Shown: piece by piece, positions 1 to 8,466 of the stretch
How the letters are laid out: every line of letters begins with the position of its first letter
Numbering within the stretch: the stretch's first letter is position 1
Source: Herbaspirillum sp.
GTDB lineage: Bacteria > Pseudomonadota > Gammaproteobacteria > Burkholderiales > Burkholderiaceae_D
DNA length: 37,959 bases
Reading direction: 5' to 3'
NCBI GenBank assembly: GCA_028292625.1
Contig: JAQGLY010000054.1
Location: forward strand, 1-37,959
Notes under the pieces: generated by a model
The model's input: the letters and a program-made list of their open reading frames with translations, nothing else
The model's database searches: none
What the model was told of the DNA's origin: nothing
Program-made: the position numbers and the translations under genes

Positions 1-111
1 TTGATCTAAAGTGATTTCGGAGCCAATGTCTGCAGGTATCTGTTCTATTTTAAGTTTTTCGCCAGCGACAACTTTATATTGTTTGCCACCGGTTTTTATG
101 ACCGCGTACAT
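1..111 (-). CDS. rplU: 50S ribosomal protein L21, N-terminal part (runs off window)
   Basis: The reverse strand from an ATG at 111-109 reads [19 protein letters not shown] and continues to the window edge, giving 37 codons without a stop. This is the highly conserved N-terminus of ribosomal protein L21, which binds 23S rRNA in the large subunit; the full protein is about 103 residues, so roughly two thirds lies outside. A short AGG lies upstream of the ATG. A consensus promoter sits about 90 bases further up. In beta-proteobacteria rplU is followed by rpmA and obg, and it commonly lies divergent from ispB, as it does here. Confidence 0.95.
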   Translation of the reverse strand, partial: MYAVIKTGGKQYKVVAGEKLKIEQIPADIGSEITLDQ

Positions 112-208
112 GTGAAACCTCATCGAAAATTTGAAAGGATTTTTCTTCCATCCTGGCGCCGGAGAAATTGCATGGCAAATACCCCCCGCGGAATCGGGAA
201 AACCTGTG

Positions 209-237
209 ATTATACATAGACTTAGCGGAGCGGTCAA
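209..237 (-). promoter_or_regulatory. Sigma-70 type promoter of rplU
   Basis: On the minus strand a TTGACC -35 box (237-232) and a perfect TATAAT -10 box (214-209) are separated by exactly 17 bases. The start of transcription would fall near 200, giving rplU a leader of about 90 bases. The fit to the sigma-70 consensus is seen directly; activity is inferred. Confidence 0.75.
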
Positions 238-242
238 AAGTC

Positions 243-271
243 TTGACAGCGGTGGGGATTGCCCCACACTT
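243..271 (+). promoter_or_regulatory. TTGACA box followed by a GTGGGG/CCCCAC dyad
   Basis: A perfect TTGACA stands at 243-248. The next bases hold a 6-base inverted repeat, GTGGGG (252-257) and CCCCAC (262-267), with a 4-base centre. The -10 region at the right distance (about 265-271) matches the consensus poorly. It could be a second, operator-covered promoter for ispB, or an upstream site for the rplU promoter 15 bases away. Function is unproven. Confidence 0.3.
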
Positions 272-393
272 TTCGCCATTTAGTTTTCGCAATGACAACT
301 TTTCACGGGTATGGGATGCAAACCCGCCGCAGCGCCCATTCCCCGCCTCGGCCTGTTAACGATTGCACCCCTACGGGAACGCGCCGCTCATCG

Positions 394-399
394 TATAAT
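394..399 (+). promoter_or_regulatory. Candidate -10 box for ispB
   Basis: A perfect TATAAT lies 35 bases before the proposed ispB start, so transcription would begin near 406 with a short leader. No good -35 box is found 16-18 bases upstream. Apart from this, the rplU promoter and the dyad, the 322-base gap between rplU and ispB holds nothing I can name. Confidence 0.4.
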
Positions 400-433
400 C
401 GCAACAACTCTCCGATTTTAGACAGGTTACGTT

Positions 434-1423
434 TTGTCCGCCGCTCTGCACACCTCTTCAAAAAATTCCATTACAGAATTCATCGCCACCGATATGCTGG
501 CGGTCGATGCTGTCATTCGCGCCCGCCTGCATTCGGAGGTGCCTCTGGTCAAGCAAGTCGCCGAATACATCATCGGCGCCGGCGGCAAACGCATTCGGCC
601 GGCGCTGGTGCTGATGGTCGCCAAAGCGTACGCTTATAAAGGCGAGGCGCATCATGAACTGGCCGCCGTCGTCGAATTCATTCATACCGCCACCTTGCTG
701 CACGACGACGTCGTCGACGAATCGTCGTTGCGGCGCGGCAAGCAAACGGCCAACGCGCTGTTCGGCAATGCCGCCTCGGTGCTGGTCGGCGATTTCCTGT
801 ATTCGCGTTCCTTCCAGATGATGGTGTCGGTCGGCAACGCCCGCGTCATGCAGATCCTGGCCGATGCGACCAACGTCATTGCCGAGGGTGAAGTGCTGCA
901 GCTGCTGAACATGCATAACCCCGACGTCGATGAAACCGCCTATCTGCAGGTGATACGTTCCAAGACCGCGCGTTTGTTCGAAGCAGCCGCCGAGATCGGC
1001 GCGCTGATCAGCGGCGCATCCGATGCCGAAGTCGCCGCGGCCGGCGAATACGGCGGTTCGCTGGGCACGGCGTTCCAGCTGATCGACGACGTGCTGGACT
1101 ATTCGGGCAACGCCGCCGAGATCGGCAAGAACGTCGGCGACGATTTACGCGAAGGCAAGCCGACGCTGCCGCTGATTTACCTGATGCAGCACGGCAGCGC
1201 GCCACAACGCGAACTGGTGCGCAGTTGCATTGAAAACGGCGACGAACAGCATTTCCACGAAATTCTGACGGCGGTGACCGGCTCCGGCGCGCTGGACTAT
1301 ACGCGGCGCGCGGCGGAAAAAGCGGCGCAACGCGCCGCCAAGGCGCTCGATAAACTGCCCGACAGCCGCTATAAAACCGCGATGCTCGACCTGGCTGCTT
1401 TCGCGGTCGAACGCAATCACTAA
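434..1423 (+). CDS. ispB: Octaprenyl diphosphate synthase
   Basis: A trans-polyprenyl diphosphate synthase of 329 residues, which extends farnesyl diphosphate with isopentenyl diphosphate to make the ubiquinone side chain. Both aspartate-rich motifs are present: HDDVVD (D91, D92, D95), followed by the arginines of SLRRGK, and LIDDVLD (D218, D219, D222). The GGKRIRP substrate-binding motif is at residues 50-56. The start is taken as TTG at 434, because alignment by eye to E. coli IspB needs some 15-20 residues before the conserved DM; the next in-frame ATG (494) would cut that helix. The predicted transcript begins just upstream. The exact chain length of the product cannot be read from sequence; octaprenyl is the norm in this group. 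Confidence 0.93.
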   Translation: MSAALHTSSKNSITEFIATDMLAVDAVIRARLHSEVPLVKQVAEYIIGAGGKRIRPALVLMVAKAYAYKGEAHHELAAVVEFIHTATLLHDDVVDESSLRRGKQTANALFGNAASVLVGDFLYSRSFQMMVSVGNARVMQILADATNVIAEGEVLQLLNMHNPDVDETAYLQVIRSKTARLFEAAAEIGALISGASDAEVAAAGEYGGSLGTAFQLIDDVLDYSGNAAEIGKNVGDDLREGKPTLPLIYLMQHGSAPQRELVRSCIENGDEQHFHEILTAVTGSGALDYTRRAAEKAAQRAAKALDKLPDSRYKTAMLDLAAFAVERNH

Positions 1424-1434
1424 CACCGATCGCC

Positions 1435-1485
1435 GTAAAGCCTTCGCCGCAGCTCCCGACTGACAAAGTCTGCGGACGGCTTTAC
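1435..1485 (+). repeat. Long hairpin between ispB and pilB
   Basis: The arm GTAAAGCC (1435-1442) pairs with GGCTTTAC (1478-1485), and inside it CCGCAG (1447-1452) pairs with CTGCGG (1470-1475), leaving a small internal loop and a 17-base apical loop. It starts 11 bases after the ispB stop. There is no T-run right after it, so it may be a weak terminator, an attenuator or an RNA-processing stem rather than a classical terminator. Confidence 0.45.
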
Positions 1486-1554
1486 ACACGATTGGCCGCT
1501 TGGCATCATCGGCCGACACGCTTTTTTACGGTCGTTCCGCCGGCCGTCTCGACG

Positions 1555-3273
1555 ATGACGCCTTCCTCCGCACCGGGCATCGTCCCGGACGATTTTCCTT
1601 CGCCATCCGCCCGCTTGACCTCCGCTGTTCCCGCGTCCGGCTTGACGCGGGCGCTGCTGCAGGCCGGCCTGCTGTCTCCGCGGCAAGCGGCCGCCATCGA
1701 CCGGCAGGCCGCGAACCGCGCCGCCATCGAGCTGATCCTGGCGACCGGTGTCATCGACAGCGCCGCGCTGGCCCGCTTCTGTGCCGACACATTCGGCTAT
1801 GCATTGCAAAATCTCGACGCTTGCGACCCCGGCCTGTGCCGCACCGATCTGATCGATGCGCGGTTGATGCAAAGCCATTATCTGGCGCCGCTGGCGGTCA
1901 ACGGCAAACGCCTTGTCGTCGCGGTTTCCGATCCCAGCAATCTGCAGGTATTGGACAAAATTAAATTCCAGACGCAGCTCACCGTGGTGCCGGTGGTCGC
2001 CGACCACCGCGCATTGCTTGCGCTGATCCGCCGATTGGCGCGCCCCGACGATACGCATGCGTTCGAGGCGGACGCAGCCGATTCGGCGCCGTCGGCCAAT
2101 CCGGTGGACGATGCGCCGGTGGTCCGCTTCCTGCAAAAAATCCTGGACGACGCCGTCGCTCAACGCGCATCGGACGTTCACGTCGAACCGTTCGAGAAAT
2201 TCTGCCGCATCCGTTTCCGGGTCGACGGCGTGTTGCACGAAATCGCCCAGCCGCCGCTGGCGATTCGCGATCAACTGGCGTCGCGCATCAAAGTGATCTC
2301 CAATCTGGACATCGCCGAAAAAAGAGTACCGCAGGATGGCCGCCTGCGCCTGTCGGACGCCGGCGGCCGCGCCGTCGATTGCCGCGTATCCACGCTACCC
2401 ACGCTGTTCGGCGAAAAAATCGTGATCCGGCTGCTCGAATCCGGCCGCACCGAACTCGGCATCGACACGCTGGGACTGGAAACGGAGCAACGCGCTCTGC
2501 TGACGGAAGCCATCCACAGTCCGCACGGCATGATTCTGGTGACCGGGCCCACCGGATCCGGCAAAACCCGGACGCTGTATGCCTGCCTGAATCTGCTGAA
2601 TAAGGCGCACGTCAACATCGCCAGCGCCGAAGATCCGGCCGAGATCCATCTGCCCGGCATCAACCAGGTCACGATCAACGAACGCGCCGGGCTGACGTTC
2701 CCGGTCGCTCTGCGCGCATTTCTGCGTCAGGATCCGGACATCATCATGGTCGGCGAAATCCGCGATTCGGAGACCGCCGACATCGCATTGAAAGCGGCGC
2801 AAACCGGCCATCTGGTGTTTTCGACACTGCATACCAATGACGCCGCCGGCGCGTTGACGCGGCTCGCCAATATGGGCATCCCGGCATTTCATATCGCCGC
2901 GTCCGTGTTGCTGATCGTCGCGCAACGGCTGGTGCGGCGCTTATGCACATGCAAGCAGGCGGCGCCATTGACGCGCGCGGCGCTGCTGCAAGCGGGTTTC
3001 TCCGAGCATGCGCTGACGCCGGACTTCCAGCCGTTCCGGCCGGCCGGATGCGACGCCTGCCATGGCAGCGGCTATCAGGGCCGCGTGGCGATTTATCAAA
3101 TGCTGCCGATGACCGCCGCTATCGAAACTCTGCTGCTGACGCATGGCAGCACGCGGCAGATCGACGCCGAGTCCCGCCGACAAGGCGTGGGCAGTCTGCG
3201 CGACGCCGGGCTGCGCAAAGTCAGGGACGGCGTCACCAGCCTCGACGAAGTGCTCGGCTGCACCTATCGCTGA
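1555..3273 (+). CDS. pilB: Type IV pilus assembly ATPase PilB
   Basis: Hexameric GspE/PulE-family ATPase that drives pilin polymerisation at the inner membrane; 572 residues from ATG 1555. An N-terminal MshEN-like domain precedes the ATPase core. Walker A GPTGSGKT is at residues 331-338, the aspartate box and Walker B region DPDIIMVGEIRD at 393-404, followed by the His box (HLVFSTLHTND). A tetracysteine zinc site is formed by C464/C466 and C499/C502, typical of PilB and GspE and absent from PilT. An upstream in-frame TTG at 1492 would add 21 residues of low-complexity sequence; ATG 1555 is preferred, although neither has a good ribosome site. It is followed after 4 bases by pilC, so pilBCD form one operon. 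It could be GspE of a type II system, but the pilBCD context argues for pili. Confidence 0.92.
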   Translation: MTPSSAPGIVPDDFPSPSARLTSAVPASGLTRALLQAGLLSPRQAAAIDRQAANRAAIELILATGVIDSAALARFCADTFGYALQNLDACDPGLCRTDLIDARLMQSHYLAPLAVNGKRLVVAVSDPSNLQVLDKIKFQTQLTVVPVVADHRALLALIRRLARPDDTHAFEADAADSAPSANPVDDAPVVRFLQKILDDAVAQRASDVHVEPFEKFCRIRFRVDGVLHEIAQPPLAIRDQLASRIKVISNLDIAEKRVPQDGRLRLSDAGGRAVDCRVSTLPTLFGEKIVIRLLESGRTELGIDTLGLETEQRALLTEAIHSPHGMILVTGPTGSGKTRTLYACLNLLNKAHVNIASAEDPAEIHLPGINQVTINERAGLTFPVALRAFLRQDPDIIMVGEIRDSETADIALKAAQTGHLVFSTLHTNDAAGALTRLANMGIPAFHIAASVLLIVAQRLVRRLCTCKQAAPLTRAALLQAGFSEHALTPDFQPFRPAGCDACHGSGYQGRVAIYQMLPMTAAIETLLLTHGSTRQIDAESRRQGVGSLRDAGLRKVRDGVTSLDEVLGCTYR

Positions 3274-3277
3274 ACCC

Positions 3278-4498
3278 ATGGCGACCCATCGGCAATATGC
3301 ATGGCGCGGAATCGATGCGAGCGGCCGCAGCGTGCACGGCGAGATGCGCAGCAGCGGCGCGGCAATGGTGCGCGCCACCTTGCGCCGCCGCGGCATTCGC
3401 GTGGAACGGGTGGGGCCGGCGCGCTCGACGCTGGCGACGTTGTGGTCCCGGCTGCGCGGCAAACGCATTACCGGCAAAGACATCACCGTGCTGACCCGGC
3501 AATTGGCGACCATGCTCGACGCCGGTGTCCCGTTGCTGCAAACGCTGCAAATCCTCGCCGACAGTCAAGTCAGTCCGGCCGCGGCGCGTCTGCTCGAGGC
3601 CATCCGGACCGACATCGAGACCGGCAGCAGCCTGTCGGCGGCGCTGGCCGCATTTCCTCGCTATTTCGACGCGCTGTTTTGCAACCTGGTCGCCGCCGGC
3701 GAGCAGGCCGGCATGCTCGATAGCTTGCTGATCCGGCTGGCCGACGACAGGGAGCGTCATCTGGCGCTGACGAACCGGGTGCGCGCGGCGCTGATCTATC
3801 CGATCGCGATCGTCGCGGTGGCATTGCTGGTGACCGCCGTCATCATGATCTGGGTGGTGCCGGCGTTTCGCGACGTCTTCTCCAGTTTCGGGGCCGAATT
3901 GCCGTGGGCGACGCTGATCGTGATCGGTCTGTCGGAGCGCCTGGTCCGCTATTGGCCGGCCATGCTGGGGACCGGCGTCGCAGGACTCACTCTCGGCTTT
4001 CATTACTGGAAGCGTTCCATTACCATACAGCGCATGATGGATGGATTCCTGCTTAAACTTCCTGTCTTCGGCCCCCTGGCCGAACATGCCTGCATCGCGC
4101 GCTGGGCGCGCACGCTGGCGACCATGTTCGCCGCCGGCGTACCGCTGGTGTCGGCCATGGACATCGTCGGCAAAACCGCCGGCAATACCCTGTATCTGGA
4201 AGCCAGCCGGCAGATCCGGCGCGACCTCAACAATGGCCGCAGCCTGACGCACGCCATCGGCGGCACGCAGCGTTTTCCGAATCTGATGACGCAAATGGCG
4301 GCCATCGGCGAAGAATCCGGCACACTGGACCGGATGCTGAGCAAAGCCGCCGATTTTTACGAGGCGGAGATCAACCAGACCGTGGGCACGCTGTCGTCCG
4401 TCATCGAACCGCTGATCATGGTGATTCTGGGCGGCCTGATCGGCACGCTGGTGGTGGCCATGTATTTGCCGATTTTCCAGCTCGGCGCCGTCGTCTGA
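3278..4498 (+). CDS. pilC: Type IV pilus inner-membrane platform protein PilC
   Basis: GspF/PilC family platform protein, 406 residues, on which the PilB ATPase acts to assemble pilin. It has the two repeated cytoplasmic GspF helical domains (about residues 70-195 and 270-395), each followed by hydrophobic segments: ALIYPIAIVAVALLVTAVIM near the middle and a last segment at the very C-terminus. The sequences GVPLLQTLQIL and GVPLVSAMDIV begin the two repeats. The start is ATG 3278, just after the pilB stop; the reading frame is open further upstream inside pilB but that part has no family resemblance. The stop shares one base with the pilD start (TGATG), suggesting translational coupling. Confidence 0.93.
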   Translation: MATHRQYAWRGIDASGRSVHGEMRSSGAAMVRATLRRRGIRVERVGPARSTLATLWSRLRGKRITGKDITVLTRQLATMLDAGVPLLQTLQILADSQVSPAAARLLEAIRTDIETGSSLSAALAAFPRYFDALFCNLVAAGEQAGMLDSLLIRLADDRERHLALTNRVRAALIYPIAIVAVALLVTAVIMIWVVPAFRDVFSSFGAELPWATLIVIGLSERLVRYWPAMLGTGVAGLTLGFHYWKRSITIQRMMDGFLLKLPVFGPLAEHACIARWARTLATMFAAGVPLVSAMDIVGKTAGNTLYLEASRQIRRDLNNGRSLTHAIGGTQRFPNLMTQMAAIGEESGTLDRMLSKAADFYEAEINQTVGTLSSVIEPLIMVILGGLIGTLVVAMYLPIFQLGAVV

Positions 4499-5370
4499 TG
4501 CAAGCGTTCTGGCATGCCGCCGCGCCCGGCAACTGGCTGGCCACGGGCTGCGCGGCGGTTATCGGCCTGCTGATCGGCAGTTTTCTGAATGTCGTCATTT
4601 ATCGTTTGCCGAAAATGATGCAACGCGCGCACGACAACTATCTCGCCGAAGAATCGGGCCAGCCGGCGCCGCACGTCGACCGCTACGATTTGATGCTGCC
4701 GCGCTCGCAATGCCCGGGTTGCGGGCAGCCGTTGGCGATGCGTCACAATATTCCGGTCCTCAGTTATCTGTTTTTGCGCGGACGCTGCGCCTGCTGCCAT
4801 ACCCCCATTTCGATACGCTATCCGATCGTCGAAGCGCTAACCGCGGGCTTGTCCGCCCTGTTGATCTGGCATTTCGGCAGCGGCGCGGCAGGGCTGGCGG
4901 CGCTGCTCTTCGGCTATTGCCTGCTGGCCATGGCCTGGATAGACGCCGAAACCGGGCTGCTGCCGGACGATCTCACCTTCCCGCTGCTATGGTGCGGCTT
5001 GCTGCTTAACCTCACAGGCCTGATCGTTCCGCTCGACGACGCCGTGCTGGGCGCCGCGGCGGGTTATCTAAGCTTGTGGGCGATATTTCAGCTGTATCGC
5101 TTGGTCACCGGCAAGGAAGGCATGGGCTATGGCGACTTCAAGCTGCTGGCCGCGCTGGGTGCGTGGGTGGGAATGAGCATGCTGCCGCTGATTCTGTTGC
5201 TGGCGTCGATTTCCGGCATGATCACCGGCGTGGCGTTGCAATCGGCAAACCGGCGCGTGCGCGGCGCGATGCTGCCGTTCGGCCCTCATCTGGCGCTCGG
5301 CGGCATGATCGTGCTGCTGTACGGACCGGCCATTTTGCATGCGTATCTCCGTTGGGCCTTGCCGCTATGA
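4498..5370 (+). CDS. pilD: Prepilin peptidase / N-methyltransferase
   Basis: Inner-membrane aspartyl protease of 290 residues that removes the leader of type IV prepilins and N-methylates the new N-terminus. The N-terminal [16 protein letters not shown] motif, the two zinc-binding CxxC pairs (C72/C75 and C97/C100) and both catalytic aspartates (D149 in [13 protein letters not shown]213 in [10 protein letters not shown]) are all present. About seven hydrophobic segments follow. It therefore looks fully active in both reactions. The start ATG shares its A with the pilC stop, and the stop overlaps the coaE start by four bases (ATGA). Confidence 0.95.
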   Translation: MQAFWHAAAPGNWLATGCAAVIGLLIGSFLNVVIYRLPKMMQRAHDNYLAEESGQPAPHVDRYDLMLPRSQCPGCGQPLAMRHNIPVLSYLFLRGRCACCHTPISIRYPIVEALTAGLSALLIWHFGSGAAGLAALLFGYCLLAMAWIDAETGLLPDDLTFPLLWCGLLLNLTGLIVPLDDAVLGAAAGYLSLWAIFQLYRLVTGKEGMGYGDFKLLAALGAWVGMSMLPLILLLASISGMITGVALQSANRRVRGAMLPFGPHLALGGMIVLLYGPAILHAYLRWALPL

Positions 5371-6002
5371 CGGACGCGACCGCTACGCCATTGGCGATCG
5401 GCTTGACCGGCGGCATCGGCAGCGGAAAGACGACCGTTGCCGATCTGTTCGCCGCGCGCGGAGCGGCGATTGTAGATACCGATTTGATCGCGCACCGCTT
5501 ATCGGCGCCGGACGGCATCGCCATCGATGCCTTGCGTCAGACTTTCGGAGAGCGCTTCATTACCGCGCAGGGTGCGCTCGATCGGGACCGGATGCGCGAG
5601 TTGGTGTTTGCTGACTCGGGCGCGCGCAAACGGCTGGAAGCGATTCTGCATCCGCTGATCCGTAGCGAAACCGAACGCATCGCGTCGCTGTCGAAAGGCC
5701 CTTATCTGATGTTCGTGGTGCCGTTATTGGTCGAATCGGCGCGCTGGAAACAGCGTACCGACCGGATTCTGGTCGTCGATTGCTCGATAGATACGCAGAT
5801 CTCCCGCGTCATGCGCCGCAATCAGTTGTCTGTCGAACAAGTCAAAGCCATCATCGCAGCACAAAGCTCGCGCGAGGAACGTCTGCAGGCCGCCGACGAC
5901 GTCATCGAAAACGATGATGACGACAGCGCGGCGCTGGCGCCGCAGGTCGACCGTTTGCATGCGCTGTATTGCCGGCTTGCCGGCCGACAGCCAAACAGCT
6001 AA
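5367..6002 (+). CDS. coaE: Dephospho-CoA kinase
   Basis: Last enzyme of coenzyme A synthesis, phosphorylating the 3'-hydroxyl of dephospho-CoA; cytoplasmic, 211 residues. The P-loop GGIGSGKT lies at residues 15-22, followed by the conserved DTDLIAHRL motif that contacts dephospho-CoA; a lid region with RDRMRELVF and the C-terminal [12 protein letters not shown] and DDVIEND motifs fit the family. The start is ATG 5367, overlapping the pilD stop; the frame is open further upstream only as a shadow of pilD. Its place after pilD and before zapD is a common gamma- and beta-proteobacterial order with no obvious functional link to pili. Confidence 0.95.
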   Translation: MTDATATPLAIGLTGGIGSGKTTVADLFAARGAAIVDTDLIAHRLSAPDGIAIDALRQTFGERFITAQGALDRDRMRELVFADSGARKRLEAILHPLIRSETERIASLSKGPYLMFVVPLLVESARWKQRTDRILVVDCSIDTQISRVMRRNQLSVEQVKAIIAAQSSREERLQAADDVIENDDDDSAALAPQVDRLHALYCRLAGRQPNS

Positions 6003-6126
6003 TGGGCAGTAAAGTTCCGCTATATGCAAATACTTTCAGACAAGTCCTATCAGTGTTTGTATTTTTAGCTTGCATCGTTCAGAATCACGTTTAACGTTTG
6101 TCCGGTTAACTTTAAAGGGATGCATT

Positions 6127-6882
6127 TTGATCGTCTACGAATACCCTTTCAATGAGCGTATTCGCACGTTGCTGCGACTGGAAGACCTGTTCGAGAAATT
6201 CGCCTTTTTCTTGCAACAGGAACACCCGCTGCAGCACCATGTGGCCCTGTCGACGATTTTCGAAATTCTCGAGGTTGCCGGGCGCGCAGACCTCAAATCC
6301 GATCTGCTGCAGGAACTGGAACGTCAAAAGCAAACCCTGCTTGCGTATCAAACCAATCCCAATGTCGAACCCGAGATGCTCAATGCGATTCTGGGCGAAG
6401 TCGACCGCGTCAGCGTTGCGCTGGGTGCGGCGCAAGGCAGAACCGGCCAGAACATCCGCGACAACGAATGGCTGATGAGCATCCGCGGCCGCACCATCAT
6501 CCCGGGCGGCGCCTGCGAATTCGATCTGCCGTCGTATTACGCGTGGCAGCAGCGCTCCGCCGAGCAGCGTTATCGGGATATCTCGAACTGGTTCGCGCCG
6601 CTGCTCCCTTTATGCGATGCGATTACCGTGGTGCTGCGACTGCTGCGCGAGTCCGGCCAGCCGGTGAAGATCACTGCCGAAGCCGGCAGTTATCAACAAA
6701 TGCTGCAAGGCAAGGTTTATCAGATGCTGCGTCTGGTGATCGACGATGCATTGGGCGCGATTCCGGAAATCTCGGCCAATAAATACATGATATGGGTGCG
6801 CTATACCTCGCAGGATGGCGATATGAAACCCCGGCCGTACGACAACGATGTACCGTTCGAACTGACCTTGTGCGGCTTTTAG
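6127..6882 (+). CDS. zapD: Cell division protein ZapD
   Basis: Cytoplasmic all-helical protein (formerly DUF1342/YacF) that binds the FtsZ C-terminal tail and bundles protofilaments at the Z-ring. The 251-residue product begins with the family hallmark [20 protein letters not shown] and keeps the conserved [16 protein letters not shown] block. The start is a TTG at 6127: a good AAAGGGA ribosome site ends 6 bases before it, and homologues begin at exactly this residue. A longer in-frame start (6070) would add residues with no family match, and the ATG at 6120 is out of frame. A 124-base gap separates it from coaE, so it may have its own promoter. Confidence 0.93.
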   Translation: MIVYEYPFNERIRTLLRLEDLFEKFAFFLQQEHPLQHHVALSTIFEILEVAGRADLKSDLLQELERQKQTLLAYQTNPNVEPEMLNAILGEVDRVSVALGAAQGRTGQNIRDNEWLMSIRGRTIIPGGACEFDLPSYYAWQQRSAEQRYRDISNWFAPLLPLCDAITVVLRLLRESGQPVKITAEAGSYQQMLQGKVYQMLRLVIDDALGAIPEISANKYMIWVRYTSQDGDMKPRPYDNDVPFELTLCGF

Positions 6883-6909
6883 CGAATTAACAGAATTAAA
6901 CGAAATTTT

Positions 6910-7098
6910 ATGGCAACGATAGTCAACTGCCCGACCTGCGGCGCAAAAGTGGAATGGTCCGAGAAGAATAAATTCCGGCCGTTTTGTTCCGACCGCTGCA
7001 AACAAATCGATCTCGGCGCCTGGGCCGAAGAGAAATACACCATCCCCGCCGTCAATCTTCCCGACGAGCTGGAAGACGATCAAAAGCCGCTGCAATAA
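6910..7098 (+). CDS. yacG: DNA gyrase inhibitor / zinc-binding protein YacG
   Basis: A 62-residue zinc protein with the family's four cysteines C7-x2-C10 and C26-x3-C30 (CPTCG and CSDRC) and the [12 protein letters not shown] motif. In E. coli YacG binds GyrB and inhibits gyrase; its physiological role remains loosely defined. It follows zapD by 27 bases, the usual coaE-zapD-yacG order, and its end lies only 9 bases from the end of the convergent mutT gene with no visible terminator between. Confidence 0.93.
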   Translation: MATIVNCPTCGAKVEWSEKNKFRPFCSDRCKQIDLGAWAEEKYTIPAVNLPDELEDDQKPLQ

Positions 7099-7107
7099 TA
7101 TTCGTGC

Positions 7108-7536
7108 TCAGGATCGCCGCACTTCGTCCAGCCAATGAATCAGCGGCACCGTCGCCGGCAACAGCGGCGCGACGCCGACCTTGCCCTGCCAGGCGAAGGC
7201 CTGCCCTTCCAGGCTTTGCGGTTCGCCGCGCCATTCACGACTGATATAGAAATGCAGCCGCACATGCGCGTGCGGATAGACATGCTGCACACCGCACCAG
7301 GGCTCGGCCGACAGCACGTCGATGCCCAGCTCTTCGATGAACTCGCGTCTGAGCGCAGCGAAAATCGATTCGCCCGCTTCGACCTTGCCGCCCGGGAACT
7401 CCCAATAACCGGCATAGGGCTTGCCTTCCGGCCGCTGCCCCATCAGTACGTCGCCGTTAGGCTGCATCAGGATGCCGACCGCCACGTCGATCGGCGGTGG
7501 CAATGGCGGCTGGATATCGGCTAGGGCTTGGTTCAT
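7108..7536 (-). CDS. mutT: Nudix hydrolase, MutT-type 8-oxo-dGTP diphosphatase
   Basis: A 142-residue Nudix protein. The Nudix box is complete: G50 x5 E56 x7 R64-E65 x2 E68-E69 x G71 I72, preceded by GYWEFPGG. This matches MutT, which hydrolyses oxidised dGTP and prevents A:T to C:G transversions. The start ATG at 7536 places the beta-strand VAVGILM at the usual distance; the open frame further upstream is a shadow of the neighbouring ATPase gene. It lies 37 bases after the DUF815 ATPase and is probably co-transcribed with argJ. A general Nudix function other than MutT cannot be fully excluded, but length and genomic place fit MutT. Confidence 0.88.
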   Translation of the reverse strand: MNQALADIQPPLPPPIDVAVGILMQPNGDVLMGQRPEGKPYAGYWEFPGGKVEAGESIFAALRREFIEELGIDVLSAEPWCGVQHVYPHAHVRLHFYISREWRGEPQSLEGQAFAWQGKVGVAPLLPATVPLIHWLDEVRRS

Positions 7537-7573
7537 TCGCGTTCCCGGATCTGCTTCGATGAATCGGACTAGC

Positions 7574-8437
7574 TCAACGTTTGCCGGCGTGATCCTTGGC
7601 GAATTGCCAGGCCACGCGGCCGGAACGGGAACTGCGCTGCAGCGCCCAGCGCAATGCATCGCCGCGCGCGGCCTCGATCTCCTCCGCGGAACAGCCGAAA
7701 TGACCCAGCCAATGCGCGACGATATCCAGATAATCGTCCTGGCGGAACGGATAGAAGGTGACCCACAATCCGAAACGCTCTGACAGCGAAATCTTTTCCT
7801 CCACCGTCTCGCCCGGATGCAGATCGCCGTCTTCGGTATGCACATAGGTACTGTTGTCGGACATCCGTTCCGGCATCAGATGGCGCCGATTGGAGGTCGC
7901 GTAGATCAGCACGTTATCCGATTGCGCGGAGATGCTGCCGTCCAGCGCCACCTTCAACGCCTTGTATCCGCTTTCGCCCTCTTCGAACGACAGATCGTCG
8001 CAAAACACGATGAAGCGCTCGGACCGGCCGGCGACGATATCGACGATATCGGGCAAATCGGCCAGATCGTCCTTATCCACTTCGATCAGGCGCAAGCCTT
8101 GGGACTGATAGCGATTCAGGCAAGCCTTGATCAGCGACGATTTGCCGGTGCCGCGCGCGCCGGTCAGCAGCACGTTGTTGGCGGGCCGGCCCTCGACGAA
8201 CTGCCGGGTATTCTGGTCGATCTGTTCTTTCTGAGGGCCGATGTTATGCAAATCGCTCAATGCAATCGGCGCGATATGCGTCACCGCCTGCAGATATCCG
8301 CCTTGACCGTGGCGGCGGCGCCAGCGAAAGGCAGGCGCGGCGTCCCAGTCCGGTTGCGCGGCGGCCGGCGGCAGAATGGATTCTATGCGCGCCAGCAAGA
8401 GCTCGGCGCGCTGCAAAAATTGGTCTAATTGCGTCAT
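7574..8437 (-). CDS. DUF815-family AAA-like ATPase of unknown function
   Basis: A 287-residue P-loop protein with Walker A GARGTGKS at residues 93-100, Walker B strand RFIVFCDDLSF (aspartates 147-148), a sensor-type ATSNRRHLMPE motif and the conserved SLSERFGLWVTF segment near the C-terminus. These are the marks of the DUF815 (YcaC/PF05673-like) ATPases. The fold resembles DnaA/IstB-like loaders, but no reaction is established. It stands between argJ and mutT, a conserved order in Burkholderiales, with 29 and 37 bases spacing, so the three genes are probably one transcript. No membrane segments or signal peptide are seen. Confidence 0.85.
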   Translation of the reverse strand: MTQLDQFLQRAELLLARIESILPPAAAQPDWDAAPAFRWRRRHGQGGYLQAVTHIAPIALSDLHNIGPQKEQIDQNTRQFVEGRPANNVLLTGARGTGKSSLIKACLNRYQSQGLRLIEVDKDDLADLPDIVDIVAGRSERFIVFCDDLSFEEGESGYKALKVALDGSISAQSDNVLIYATSNRRHLMPERMSDNSTYVHTEDGDLHPGETVEEKISLSERFGLWVTFYPFRQDDYLDIVAHWLGHFGCSAEEIEAARGDALRWALQRSSRSGRVAWQFAKDHAGKR

Positions 8438-8466
8438 AAAGGTCAGTCAGGAAAGGAAGATCCGAA

